DNA of 15,540 bases from Opacimonas sp964559075 (GTDB lineage Bacteria; Pseudomonadota; Gammaproteobacteria; Enterobacterales; Alteromonadaceae). The notes under the pieces are model-generated. The model was not told the origin of the DNA. It searched no databases and saw only the letters and a program-made list of their open reading frames with translations. The DNA lies in the NCBI GenBank assembly GCA_964559075.1, contig CAZLGJ010000066.1:1-15540 (forward strand), given 5' to 3'. The position numbers and the translations under genes were made by a program. Shown here one piece after another: positions 6,322 through 13,568 of this stretch. The first letter of the stretch is position 1. Every line of letters begins with the position of its first letter.

Positions 6322-8358
6322 TTCTGGTGCAGTCCATTTGCTGTGTATCACCTGCTGGGCATGTATGTAATAAATATCATCACCATCAAACACAGCGCGA
6401 TCTTGCCAGACGCCCCAACCACCAGCGTCAGTAACTGGCACTGTGCCATGCTCCAACATCTGCCCACCGTTAGTTGTTGCTATCGACAGCAGCGATAGTG
6501 CCATTTGTGCCTGCCAGTGCTCGCCGATGTGTTGCCAAGCCTGCATAGGTAACCCAATGCGAATATCGTCATCACTGCGGGGCAAGTAAGTCATGGCCTT
6601 GTAATCAAATTCGGCAGGTGTCGCTGCGTTAGCAAACACAATCTCATCAACCAGTCTTGGTGCGCTACCTGAAACATCGAACAAGGCAACTTTGGCACCT
6701 TCCACCACAGGTGCTGCTGTAGAATTTAGTGGCACATCCATGAAGCGATTAGGATCGACGTTTTGACCAATCCCCAACAAAAACTGATTGGGCAGCGGCT
6801 GCAGATAAGAGGAAAAACCCGGTATATCCAATGCGCCTTGAATATAGGGCTGGCTGGGCTCAGTTAAATTAATCGCATATAGCGGATCGATTTGTTCAAA
6901 TGTAACTACATAAGCGGTATCGCCAAAAAAGCGTACTGCGGTGATATTTTCATTGGGTTTTCCGATTTCATCAGGACGACTGGTATTAGGCAGTTGCGCT
7001 AATCTTGGCAGAACATTGCTATCAGTCTCGAGCGAAAAAGTGCTGAGCGTATGATCCCAACGATCATTTTCGTCATTTTGCCACTGACTGGTGACTACTC
7101 GCAGAATATCATTGTGAATCGATAAGCGCAGTTGTGGCAAAGCCCAACCTAGTTCGCCTTCGACCACGACACTGGCATTGTATCGCGGCGAGTTAGCCAA
7201 GGAAAAATGATGCAGCACAGTATGAGATTCTGTGCCGTTAGGTTGCTGAGCATACAACACAACATCGGTGTGATTGGCATAGAGCCCATCCACCCATGCA
7301 TTCACACATATAGATTGGACTTGAGAAAAGTCAGTTAAATCCACAATACTCAGCGCTACGATCCCAGCAAATCCGTCAAGCGCATCGGTGTCTTCAGGAA
7401 TGTAACACTGCTCTGGTGTCACTAGCGGCGCTGTTCCACCAGCATGGGTGTAGGTTGGCAACAGTGACTGTGTAGGCAGCTCCTCTAGTGCTTGCAAATT
7501 AGCTTGCCGTTGTGCATCAGTACTCGCCCAACTCAAGGGCACGTTGAGCGGTTCAAAACTACTCAACAGGACTAATTTATCCCCGACACGTCTAGCATCA
7601 ACCAAACGTCCATCAAGTTGAATGGTTTGCTGCATCGAGGCACCTTGGTCATCTAATTGAAAAGCCTTTACTTGCATTGACGAGCTTGTTGCGCCAGGTC
7701 CATACCATAATGATGACGACGACATCATAGCAGGTGTGACAACGCCCTCTTCTTGTGCCCACTCAGTGGTCAATGTGTACAAATGCGTAGACGTGGCAAA
7801 AATTCCTTCGATATGCACAGCGCCCCCATCTGCCGATGGCGTCAACAGTACTGGTGGCAATGCGTTAAGCGAAGCGTCAGCTTGTTTGGCTAAGATCCTC
7901 ACCATTGGAGCTTCATTAGCTGGATTAGATGCTAACGTGGCGTCCATGGGGAAATAATTGTATTGCTCAGTTTGCACAGCAATAAACAGTTGCTCACCGT
8001 TGTATTTAAACATGTCACTTTCATCAACGCCCTGCTCTTGAGTCACGGTTTGAGAAAATCGGCCAGTGCTTTGCTCTGTATTGGCAGCATCAAGACTCGG
8101 GCTCACCACAGGGGATGATTGTTGAGTACTGTCAGAGTTAAACGTAAAATACAGCGCATTATTGAGGTGTTGCTGAAGACTCGCTTCTGTCGCAGGCTTC
8201 AATGGTGCTAGCTTGACCTGTGGTGGATTAATTGCGGGTAAGGTTACAACCGGATCAGGAAGCGTCTGAGTGTTTTCGCTGTCTGAGCCACCACCACAAC
8301 CGACAATAAACAAAATAGAAACGAGCGGCAACGAGCAGATATATAAATGAGTGCGCAT
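6301..8358 (-). CDS. Beta-propeller domain lipoprotein (Beta_propel / COG4880-like)
   Basis: A 685-residue exported protein. The ATG at 8358 gives a short signal MRTHLYICSLPLVSILFIV followed by G-C-G-G-G-S (lipobox I-V-G-C, Cys at 21), so it is predicted to be lipid-anchored. An upstream in-frame GTG (8412) would bury the signal behind a second hydrophobic segment and is less likely, although neither start has a clear Shine-Dalgarno. After a Pro/Ser-rich linker, TQEQGVDESDMFKYNGEQLF matches the hallmark opening (GVDE-D--K--G) of the secreted C-terminal beta-propeller family distantly related to WD40. Repeated strand segments run to the end (for example VRFFGDTAYVVTFEQIDPLYAINL). Function is unknown; propellers of this type are often assumed to bind proteins or ligands in the envelope. 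The gene runs tail to tail with the response regulator, five bp apart. Confidence 0.85.
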   Translation of the reverse strand: MRTHLYICSLPLVSILFIVGCGGGSDSENTQTLPDPVVTLPAINPPQVKLAPLKPATEASLQQHLNNALYFTFNSDSTQQSSPVVSPSLDAANTEQSTGRFSQTVTQEQGVDESDMFKYNGEQLFIAVQTEQYNYFPMDATLASNPANEAPMVRILAKQADASLNALPPVLLTPSADGGAVHIEGIFATSTHLYTLTTEWAQEEGVVTPAMMSSSSLWYGPGATSSSMQVKAFQLDDQGASMQQTIQLDGRLVDARRVGDKLVLLSSFEPLNVPLSWASTDAQRQANLQALEELPTQSLLPTYTHAGGTAPLVTPEQCYIPEDTDALDGFAGIVALSIVDLTDFSQVQSICVNAWVDGLYANHTDVVLYAQQPNGTESHTVLHHFSLANSPRYNASVVVEGELGWALPQLRLSIHNDILRVVTSQWQNDENDRWDHTLSTFSLETDSNVLPRLAQLPNTSRPDEIGKPNENITAVRFFGDTAYVVTFEQIDPLYAINLTEPSQPYIQGALDIPGFSSYLQPLPNQFLLGIGQNVDPNRFMDVPLNSTAAPVVEGAKVALFDVSGSAPRLVDEIVFANAATPAEFDYKAMTYLPRSDDDIRIGLPMQAWQHIGEHWQAQMALSLLSIATTNGGQMLEHGTVPVTDAGGWGVWQDRAVFDGDDIYYIHAQQVIHSKWTAPEVVLGRY

Positions 8359-8483
8359 TTGAAAAACCGTAACAATAAATAGAATACCGAGTAGATAAAC
8401 TAAAAAATACACTAGCGATAAACAATGCTCAACAAATTTATGAGGTGTTTTAGATGAATAATAAGTGAGTAAAACAAGGGAGA

Positions 8484-8560
8484 TGGTAGGACTGGGCGAA
8501 TTCGAATCGCCGACCTCATCGATGTCAACGATGCGCTCTAACCAACTGAGCTACAGTCCT
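8484..8560 (-). tRNA. tRNA-Val (anticodon GAC)
   Basis: A full 77-nt cloverleaf with encoded CCA on the minus strand. The acceptor stem is AGGACTG/CAGTCCT with discriminator A. The D arm is GCTC-AGTTGGTTA-GAGC, the anticodon stem CATCG/CGATG with loop TTGACAT, and the T arm GGCGA-TTCGAAT-TCGCC. The loop gives anticodon GAC (8526-8524), which reads valine codons GUC and GUU. A35, C36 and A73 are the known valine identity bases. It is a single gene between the patatin and beta-propeller genes with its own promoter upstream. Confidence 0.96.
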
Positions 8561-8576
8561 CCTGAAGTCGAGGTGC

Positions 8577-8604
8577 ATTATACATTTTCATTAACGCGGT
8601 GCAA
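8577..8604 (-). promoter_or_regulatory. Probable tRNA-Val promoter
   Basis: On the minus strand a perfect -10 TATAAT (8582-8577) lies 16 bp after TTGCAC (8604-8599). The bases after the -10 (GCACCTCG) are GC-rich, like the discriminator of stable-RNA promoters under stringent control. The mature tRNA would begin about 10 nt after the inferred start point. Confidence 0.6.
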
Positions 8605-8625
8605 GTATAATTTACAAATTGCTTA

Positions 8626-9693
8626 TTATTTGACAGAAAAGGGCAAAGGTTGAACAGCATCGACTAATGTCCCGTTCGCAACGCCCTGCATGAAGTATTC
8701 TCCAAGTCGGTCAGACTCACTCAAAATCGTTTGCCAGTACGGGATTCTTTGTTCAGGACCGAGTAGTTTAAAATCATTGCGATCACTAATTTTTCCGAAA
8801 GGTAGCTTTGCAACAAACTCGGCACTCGGCACTAACATAACCACGTTATCATAAGAGGTATGGTGGACCAGGCGGCGCTTTAGTTGTTTATCAAACCAGC
8901 CTGGGATGGGTGACGGATAAAAATGAGGATATAAGGTCAGCGACTCACTAGGTTGATGTGCCAGGCGAAAATCAAAGTGATAATCAATAATCCCACCATC
9001 GCGGTACATGCCTAAACCAGCCCCAGCAATATCGCGAATACCTTGCATTACCACGGGTATAGAGCCAGAAGCAAGCAGCGCCGCGGTAAAATTCTCATGA
9101 TCCAGCGTGACCAGCTGATTACCCAAAGCGTAAGGATCCGTAATCTCTAGCGCTTCAGTGCTAAATGTGACCCTATCTACAAAGCGCGTTAAATGATGTC
9201 GAGAACGCGCATTCGCCATAGCTGCGCGCAACAATCCAGCTGTTTGTTGCCATTTGTCTTCTGTGGCTAACCAACCGGCACAACGCGCAACGATGAAACT
9301 GGCTTTGAAACGCGAGTTTTGCAAGACTTCTGTTACCCCGTGCTGACCTAACATTTTTTGCAGGATATCAGCAGCGCTGTTTGAGATTTCACTGGGCAAA
9401 GGCCGCTTTGCATAAACCGTTTGAGAATAATGTTCAGCCAGTCGGTTGATGGCAGTTAACGGCTGTTGCTGTGCTAAACAAGCACAGCGAAAAGCACCGG
9501 CAGACGTGCCGATTAGACTCACTTGATGCTCAGTATTAGCCAAAAATTCAGGTATGATGACGCGGTCAAGCCCCGCCAGCACAAACCATTTTGGCCCACC
9601 CGATGCACCTAGCATCGCAGTGAATAATTCAGGTTCAAAGCCATCTTTTCGTAAGCGTCGTAACGCTGCTGGTCCTGCAAATATGTCTAACAC
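8626..9693 (-). CDS. Patatin-like phospholipase
   Basis: A 355-residue serine lipid acyl hydrolase of the patatin family. The oxyanion-hole glycine motif reads GASGGPKW (about 29-36). The nucleophile elbow is G-T-S-A-G with Ser64, and the catalytic Asp is D232 in RDGG, completing the Ser-Asp dyad; ASGSIP (208-213) is also typical. There is no signal peptide, so it is likely cytoplasmic or membrane-associated. The substrate is unknown. The start is GTG at 9693, the only start matching the conserved N-terminus, with a purine-rich AAAAGAGAA region about eight bases upstream. Two tandem stops (TAA TAA) end the gene 22 bp before the tRNA -35 element. An 8-bp direct repeat 27-45 bp upstream may be its operator. 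Confidence 0.88.
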   Translation of the reverse strand: MLDIFAGPAALRRLRKDGFEPELFTAMLGASGGPKWFVLAGLDRVIIPEFLANTEHQVSLIGTSAGAFRCACLAQQQPLTAINRLAEHYSQTVYAKRPLPSEISNSAADILQKMLGQHGVTEVLQNSRFKASFIVARCAGWLATEDKWQQTAGLLRAAMANARSRHHLTRFVDRVTFSTEALEITDPYALGNQLVTLDHENFTAALLASGSIPVVMQGIRDIAGAGLGMYRDGGIIDYHFDFRLAHQPSESLTLYPHFYPSPIPGWFDKQLKRRLVHHTSYDNVVMLVPSAEFVAKLPFGKISDRNDFKLLGPEQRIPYWQTILSESDRLGEYFMQGVANGTLVDAVQPLPFSVK

Positions 9694-9719
9694 GCGTATA
9701 TTCTCTTTTATTATTTGTT

Positions 9720-9738
9720 TTATTGGTCGGTTATTGGT
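9720..9738. repeat. 8-bp direct repeat TTATTGGT, 11-bp period
   Basis: TTATTGGT occurs at 9720-9727 and 9731-9738 separated by CGG. The 11-bp centre-to-centre spacing equals about one helical turn. This pattern suits a regulator binding two half-sites on the same face, upstream of the patatin gene. Confidence 0.5.
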
Positions 9739-9884
9739 GTTTTTACGTACGTCTTTGCCTACAAATTATACATTTCATTATTTTTAATCCACATCGACAT
9801 CACCGCGCATTTGTATAAAAAATACAGATCATCACTTCCATATATAAAGGTCTATTGGGAATAGATAAAAATAAAAATAAACAC

Positions 9885-9914
9885 TTGAAAAACCTCAAAA
9901 CCTTGAATTATAAA
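9885..9914 (+). promoter_or_regulatory. Candidate sigma-70 promoter facing the ArsC-like/dapE operon
   Basis: TTGAAA (9885-9890), an 18-bp spacer and TATAAA (9909-9914). Transcription from about 9921 would run through the inverted-repeat array into the ArsC-like gene, giving a leader of about 275 nt. It could instead drive a small RNA. Confidence 0.4.
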
Positions 9915-9915
9915 G

Positions 9916-9971
9916 GGCTGAAAGCCGAAAGATTTATGTAACATATCTTTGCGTGGTTATTTTTTAACCAC
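9916..9971. repeat. Three consecutive inverted repeats
   Basis: GGCT-GAA-AGCC lies at 9916-9926. AAAGAT-TT-ATGT pairs with ACAT-ATCTTT at 9928-9950. A perfect 7-bp arm GTGGTTA/TAACCAC with a 5-T loop lies at 9953-9971. They are only one or two bp apart. None is followed by a T-run on either strand, so they do not look like terminators. Confidence 0.55.
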
Positions 9972-10030
9972 ATCAAGTGCAACGCTTATATTCTCTCAGA
10001 CTTAAGTATAACGACGGTCGCCTTCCACAG

Positions 10031-10057
10031 AGTTATCCACAGAAAAAGTGGATAACT
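10031..10057. promoter_or_regulatory. DnaA-box-like perfect palindrome
   Basis: AGTTATCCAC (10031-10040) and its exact complement GTGGATAACT (10048-10057) flank a 7-bp spacer. The left side contains TTATCCACA (10033-10041), a perfect consensus DnaA box. The right side reads TTATCCACT on the minus strand (8 of 9). Weaker matches flank it at 10021-10029 (CCTTCCACA, 6 of 9) and 10056-10064 (CTACCCACA, 7 of 9). It lies about 140 bp upstream of the ArsC-like gene. Confidence 0.5.
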
Positions 10058-10196
10058 ACCCACAATCAAAGTAAGAAATATCTTACACTCAATCTCATCA
10101 ACCGGATCAATAACGCGAAGACTAAAATCGAAGCTGTTTTTGCAGTTGTTTTTGATTACAATGCAACAACTTTTTATGCAAACCAAGTGTGATTGA

Positions 10197-10583
10197 ATGT
10201 TAACCATATATGGCATCAAAAACTGCGACACCATGAAGAAAGCATTTCGCTGGTTAGAAGCACAACAGCTTTCCTATGATTTTGTCGATTATAAGAAAAC
10301 ACCGCCACCGGAGCAATGGCTCACCACTCAGATCCAGGCGCACGGCGTTGATGTTATTGTCAACAAGCGTGGGATGACCTATCGCAAGTTAGATGAAGCG
10401 ACCAAAGCATCTTTAGACGCTACCAATGCCGTACCGCTGTTACTTGCGCAACCCTCGATGATAAAACGTCCGATTTTGTGCATCGATACCGCCAGCACTG
10501 TTGCCGACTCAACCGCTACGGCTAGCATTGTCGGATTTACTCCCGATAGCTATGCCGAATTTTGTAAGAACCATAGTTTATGA
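10197..10583 (+). CDS. ArsC/Spx-family protein (YffB-like)
   Basis: A 128-residue thioredoxin-fold protein of the ArsC/Spx/MgsR group. The N-terminus MLTIYGIKNCDTMKKAFRWL carries the single active-site-position Cys10 (N-C-D-T-M), followed by YDFVDYKK and a VNKRGMTYRKL segment, all typical of YffB. YffB proteins are poorly understood; arsenate reduction should not be assumed because the group differs from true ArsC. It is about ten residues longer than I expect for E. coli YffB, the extra being a Ser/Thr/Ala-rich stretch (DTASTVADSTATAS) near the C-terminus. Its stop overlaps the dapE start as ATGA, so translation is coupled. The ribosome site is weak. The yffB-dapE order is also found in E. 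coli. Confidence 0.88.
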   Translation: MLTIYGIKNCDTMKKAFRWLEAQQLSYDFVDYKKTPPPEQWLTTQIQAHGVDVIVNKRGMTYRKLDEATKASLDATNAVPLLLAQPSMIKRPILCIDTASTVADSTATASIVGFTPDSYAEFCKNHSL

Positions 10584-11719
10584 ATGATGTAATACCATTA
10601 TGTCAGGCACTGATCCGCGAACAATCGGTGACGCCAGACGACAAAAATTGCCAACCTATGATGGCTGAGCGACTTTCCCCATTGGGCTTTAATATCGAAA
10701 CCATGGTGTTTCACGATACCACCAATATGTGGGCGCGCAAAGGAACTCAAGCACCGGTGTTTTGTTTTGCCGGCCATACTGACGTGGTACCAACGGGCCC
10801 AGCTGAGCAATGGACTTACCCTCCTTTTGACGCTCAGATCCATGAAGGCATGATTTGGGGTCGTGGTGCAGCCGATATGAAAGGATCGTTGGCTGCGATG
10901 CTTGTTGCTACAGAACGCTTTGTCCAAGATCATCCCGACCACAAGGGCTCAATCGCTTATTTGATCACCTCTGATGAAGAAGGCCCGTTTATCAACGGCA
11001 CAACAAAAGTCATTGATACGCTTGAAGCTCGTGATGAAAAAATTGACTATTGCATCGTTGGTGAGCCTTCGAGTACTGCGGCGGTTGGTGACGTGGTCAA
11101 ATACGGTCGCCGCGGTTCGTTAACAGGTGATTTGACCATTAAGGGCAAACAAGGCCATGTCGCCTACCCTCACCTTGCCAAGAACCCGATCCACCTCGTT
11201 GCGCCTGCGCTAGCAGAACTTTCGCAAACACAATGGGATCAAGGTAACGCTGCGTTCCCGCCAACGAGTTTTCAAGTATCCAATATGAATGCGGGTACCG
11301 GTGCAGGAAACGTCGTTCCTGGCACCGCACAGATTATGTTTAACTTTCGTTTTTGCACGGAACAAACGTTTGACTCATTAATTACGCGTACCTTAGCTAT
11401 TCTTGATAATCACGGCTTAGAGTATGACATTGCGTGGACCTACAACGGCCAGCCTTTCTTAACCGACACCGGGACACTCGTTGAGGCGACGGTAAAAGCC
11501 ATTACCGCAGTGACTGGACAAACACCAGAGCTATCGACGTCAGGTGGTACTTCAGATGGGCGTTTTATTGCACCAACGGGTGCCCAAGTAGTCGAGCTTG
11601 GTCCAATCAATGCAACCATACACCAAATTGATGAACGGGTTAGCTGTGCGGATTTAGAAACGCTGGTGGAAATGTACTACCTCACCTTAAAATATGCGTT
11701 AACTGATAGCGATAGCTAA
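10580..11719 (+). CDS. dapE: Succinyl-diaminopimelate desuccinylase
   Basis: This enzyme removes succinate from N-succinyl-LL-diaminopimelate, a step in the lysine and meso-DAP (peptidoglycan) pathway. It is a 379-residue M20 dinuclear zinc hydrolase. Visible metal and catalytic residues are H66 and D68 (AGHTDVVPTGP), D99 (GRGAADMKG), E133 and E134 (TSDEEGP), E162 (GEPSST) and H348 (NATIHQIDE). The dimerisation (lid) domain lies between about 180 and 290 and includes the GxGNVVPGTA segment. Length is normal for the family. The ATG overlaps the upstream ArsC-like stop by four bases. The M15 peptidase gene starts six bases after its stop, so the three are likely one operon. Confidence 0.97.
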   Translation: MNDVIPLCQALIREQSVTPDDKNCQPMMAERLSPLGFNIETMVFHDTTNMWARKGTQAPVFCFAGHTDVVPTGPAEQWTYPPFDAQIHEGMIWGRGAADMKGSLAAMLVATERFVQDHPDHKGSIAYLITSDEEGPFINGTTKVIDTLEARDEKIDYCIVGEPSSTAAVGDVVKYGRRGSLTGDLTIKGKQGHVAYPHLAKNPIHLVAPALAELSQTQWDQGNAAFPPTSFQVSNMNAGTGAGNVVPGTAQIMFNFRFCTEQTFDSLITRTLAILDNHGLEYDIAWTYNGQPFLTDTGTLVEATVKAITAVTGQTPELSTSGGTSDGRFIAPTGAQVVELGPINATIHQIDERVSCADLETLVEMYYLTLKYALTDSDS

Positions 11720-11725
11720 TTAAGC

Positions 11726-12457
11726 ATGACTGTATCAACCTCGCTTACACCAGCACAAATATTGGGAACCAATGAGGAGCACCTCTGTCACCTAAGGGAT
11801 GTATTGGGACAAGCTACCGGTGAGATAGCTCACGTTTCGGTTAAACAACGATTGACGTCTGACGCCGCTATCGCCTTTGTCAAGATGCAAGCTGCCGCTG
11901 CTGAGGATGGAGTCGATGTGCAAATTTTATCTGGATTCCGTAGCTTTGCCCAACAACTTGCAATCTGGCAGGCTAAGTGGTGCGGGCTACGGCCGATCTT
12001 AAATGATCGCGACCAACCGGTGGACACGACAGATTGGACAGATGCACAAAAAATGCATGCTATTTTGCGCTGGTCGGCTATTCCGGGGGGGTCTCGTCAT
12101 CACTGGGGCACAGATGTTGACCTGTATTGTGCAGCGGCAGTGAGCGCTGCCGAGCACCGTCTGCAACTGGTTGCCAGCGAGTATGCACCTGGTGGTATTT
12201 GTGGCGAAATGACAAGCTGGTTGAACGCTAACGCCCATCTTTATGGTTTTGTGCGCCCCTATGATAAAGACCGAGGCGGAATTGGCCTTGAGCCATGGCA
12301 CTACAGCTACCAACCACAAGCAGACAATATTATGCAAGCCTTTCCACTTGCCGAGCTGCATGCACTATTACTAGATAGTGAAATCGACGGTAAAGATACG
12401 TTGCTATCGCATTTACCAGAATTATTCGCACGTTACATATGTAACAACAATTTGTAA
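11726..12457 (+). CDS. M15-family D-alanyl-D-alanine carboxypeptidase-like peptidase
   Basis: A 243-residue protein with the VanY/DacY-type M15 zinc peptidase core. The metal motif SxHxxGxxxD reads SRHHWGTDVD (H125, D132), and the second part E-P-W-H-Y supplies E189 (catalytic base) and H192 (third ligand). The SGFRSFAQQLAIW segment (about 69-81) is also typical. Such enzymes trim D-Ala from peptidoglycan stem peptides or related substrates. Residue 130, usually Ala in the motif, is Asp. There is no clear signal peptide, so either it acts in the cytoplasm, for example on recycled muropeptides, or export is not visible. It lies six bases after dapE, consistent with a cell-wall link. Confidence 0.9.
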   Translation: MTVSTSLTPAQILGTNEEHLCHLRDVLGQATGEIAHVSVKQRLTSDAAIAFVKMQAAAAEDGVDVQILSGFRSFAQQLAIWQAKWCGLRPILNDRDQPVDTTDWTDAQKMHAILRWSAIPGGSRHHWGTDVDLYCAAAVSAAEHRLQLVASEYAPGGICGEMTSWLNANAHLYGFVRPYDKDRGGIGLEPWHYSYQPQADNIMQAFPLAELHALLLDSEIDGKDTLLSHLPELFARYICNNNL

Positions 12458-12467
12458 GGACATACAC

Positions 12468-12740
12468 ATGGGCATCGGCTGGGTCATCTTGATTATTGTC
12501 GCCGTTTTGGCGGTGATCATCTCCAATATTACGCTTTTAAGAGACAGTAAGGACTTTCACCTGCCAGATTCTTACCTGAAGCGCAAACAGGCAGAAGAAG
12601 CCTATTTGCAATCCCAGGCAGAACAATCTAGTGCTGAGCAATCAAGTGTAGAGCAATCCAATGCCGAACAAACGGCATCAGATCAAGCTAAGGCTAAACC
12701 TGCACAGGATGATCCGGATAAACCATCGGGTTTTTATTAA
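12468..12740 (+). CDS. Small single-pass membrane protein, DUF2897-like, with pentapeptide repeats
   Basis: A 90-residue protein. The ATG at 12468 is chosen because AAGGA (12456-12460) precedes it, overlapping the M15 stop, and because the protein then opens directly with a membrane helix (GWVILIIVAVLAVIISNITLL). A short basic segment (LKRKQAEE) follows, then four imperfect pentapeptides A-E-Q-S-S, A-E-Q-S-S, V-E-Q-S-N and A-E-Q-T-A, and a charged Lys/Asp/Pro tail ending PSGFY. The N-terminal helix followed by N-I-x-L-L resembles DUF2897, a small family in marine gammaproteobacteria; this is from memory. Function is unknown. It is probably the last gene of the dapE operon. A longer frame open to 12378 overlaps the M15 gene and is unlikely. 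Confidence 0.75.
   Translation: MGIGWVILIIVAVLAVIISNITLLRDSKDFHLPDSYLKRKQAEEAYLQSQAEQSSAEQSSVEQSNAEQTASDQAKAKPAQDDPDKPSGFY
12618..12677 (+). repeat. Four 15-bp imperfect tandem repeats in the DUF2897-like gene
   Basis: Units at 12618-12632, 12633-12647, 12648-12662 and 12663-12677 share the pattern G-C/T-A/C/T-GA-A/G-CAA followed by variable Ser/Thr/Asn codons. They encode residues 51-70. Synonymous differences between units (GAA/GAG, TCT/TCA/TCC) show the repeats are not very recent. Confidence 0.75.
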
Positions 12741-12760
12741 AGCGCAGTAAGCTTACTCGA

Positions 12761-13084
12761 CTAAGGGGCAAATTTGACCGCAGTGCCGCTCACCGATACC
12801 AAAAACATACCGTTATTAGAACCGAGCACTTCATAATCGATATCGATACCAATGACGGCATCCGCGCCAATGGAGACCGCGTCTTCTTGGAGTTCTTGAA
12901 ATGCGATTTGTCGAGCTTGGTTGAGCTCGTTTTCATAGCTGCCCGAACGGCCACCGACGATATCGCGCACACTGGCAAAAATATCTTTCACGAAATTTGC
13001 CCCAGTGATAGCCTCACCCACTACAATACCGCGATATTCCGCTATTGCTTTGCCTTCAATGCTCTGAGTTGTTGTTAAGATCAT
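12761..13084 (-). CDS. ybjQ: YbjQ/UPF0145 family protein
   Basis: A 107-residue cytoplasmic protein strongly resembling E. coli YbjQ. The blocks IVVGEAITGANF, IRDIVGGRSGSYE-like (here VRDIVGGRSGSYE), ARQIAFQELQ and GADAVIGIDIDYE are all present and in order. The family forms a compact oligomeric fold once called a heavy-metal-binding domain; its biochemical role is not established. The ATG at 13084 has AGGG eight bases upstream, and the protein opens MILTTTQSIEGK like relatives. An upstream extension to 13120 is unlikely. It is the last gene of a probable astE-HIT-ybjQ transcript, 37 bp after the HIT gene. Confidence 0.93.
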   Translation of the reverse strand: MILTTTQSIEGKAIAEYRGIVVGEAITGANFVKDIFASVRDIVGGRSGSYENELNQARQIAFQELQEDAVSIGADAVIGIDIDYEVLGSNNGMFLVSVSGTAVKFAP

Positions 13085-13121
13085 ACTTTTTCCCTGTTGA
13101 TGAATATTGATTAAATACAAG

Positions 13122-13553
13122 TTACGTTATCGGTTCACCCGCAAGCGCTGCTTGTAAACGCAACACCGCGCTATTAGCCTCTTCTGGCGCATAGCCAATA
13201 CTTGGCAGTTTCCCCCACACCGGCGCTGGCCATGCTGCATCAGACGTATATCGAGCAATATGGTGGATATGCAGTTGTTTGACAACATTGCCAAGCGCTG
13301 CAATATTCAGCTTATCAGGTGTATACAGCGCCAATAAAACCTTGCTCACAGCGCGTGACTCAGCCAACAGCTGCAGGTGTTGCGCATCGCTTAACTCGAT
13401 GATTTCAGTCACATCAGCAACCCGAGGTACCAGTATTAGCCAAGGATATTGTGCATCATTCATCAATCTTACCTCACATAAAGGTAACTGAGTGACAAAG
13501 AATGTATCTTTGTGTAACACCGGATCAAGGCAATAAGGAGCGTGGTTTGACAT
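13122..13553 (-). CDS. HIT-family (histidine triad) hydrolase
   Basis: A 143-residue nucleotide-binding protein. The histidine-triad signature is Q93-L-H95-I-H97-H98-I-A-R-Y. The first triad position is Gln, as in many HIT proteins of this branch, and H97 is the likely nucleophile. YPWLILVPR (36-44) and the post-motif DAAWPAPVWG are also typical. HIT proteins hydrolyse or transfer nucleoside phosphoramidates and related nucleotides; the exact substrate is unknown. The gene begins 15 bp after astE and is followed by ybjQ. The ribosome site is weak, suggesting coupling to astE. Confidence 0.9.
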   Translation of the reverse strand: MSNHAPYCLDPVLHKDTFFVTQLPLCEVRLMNDAQYPWLILVPRVADVTEIIELSDAQHLQLLAESRAVSKVLLALYTPDKLNIAALGNVVKQLHIHHIARYTSDAAWPAPVWGKLPSIGYAPEEANSAVLRLQAALAGEPIT

Positions 13554-13568
13554 ACAGGTACTCGTTAT

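Larger units (their letters stand above)
9694..10196. other. Gene-free intergenic region, AT-rich with several inverted repeats
   Basis: A 503-bp stretch between the divergent patatin and ArsC-like genes. It holds an 8-bp direct repeat (9720-9738), an ACGTACGT palindrome (9745-9752), an A/T-rich tract (about 9841-9914) and a candidate plus-strand promoter. Between 9916 and 10057 there are four inverted repeats in a row, ending in a DnaA-box-like palindrome. A weak AT-rich hairpin with a short T tail sits at 10144-10175. Two near-identical 15-mers (9692-9706 and 9982-9996, 14 of 15 matching) read ACGC-G/T-TATATTCTCT. Short ORFs here lack ribosome sites and are not convincing. Confidence 0.7.

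Noticed and set aside
8465..8653. 62-codon ORF across the tRNA-Val gene
   Set aside because: It is the antisense of the tRNA plus flanking sequence, a common artefact.
9838..10064. Chromosomal replication origin (oriC)
   Set aside because: The DnaA box and AT-rich tract are suggestive, but only one perfect box is present, GATC sites are few, and dnaA, dnaN, mnmG or parAB genes are absent nearby. A lesser DnaA-binding site is more plausible.
10144..10175. AT-rich hairpin (AGTTGTT/AACAACT, 14-nt loop) followed by four Ts
   Set aside because: Stem is weak (two G-C pairs of seven) with a large loop; not enough to call a terminator before the ArsC-like gene.
9977..10192. 71-codon plus-strand ORF ending four bases before the ArsC-like gene, and an antisense 82-codon ORF
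   Set aside because: No ribosome site, composition looks random, and both frames run through the DnaA-box palindrome. Treated as non-coding.
12746..12757. Perfect 12-bp palindrome AGTAAGCTTACT between the DUF2897-like and ybjQ genes
   Set aside because: No loop and no T-run, so not a terminator; too short to claim an operator without conservation data.
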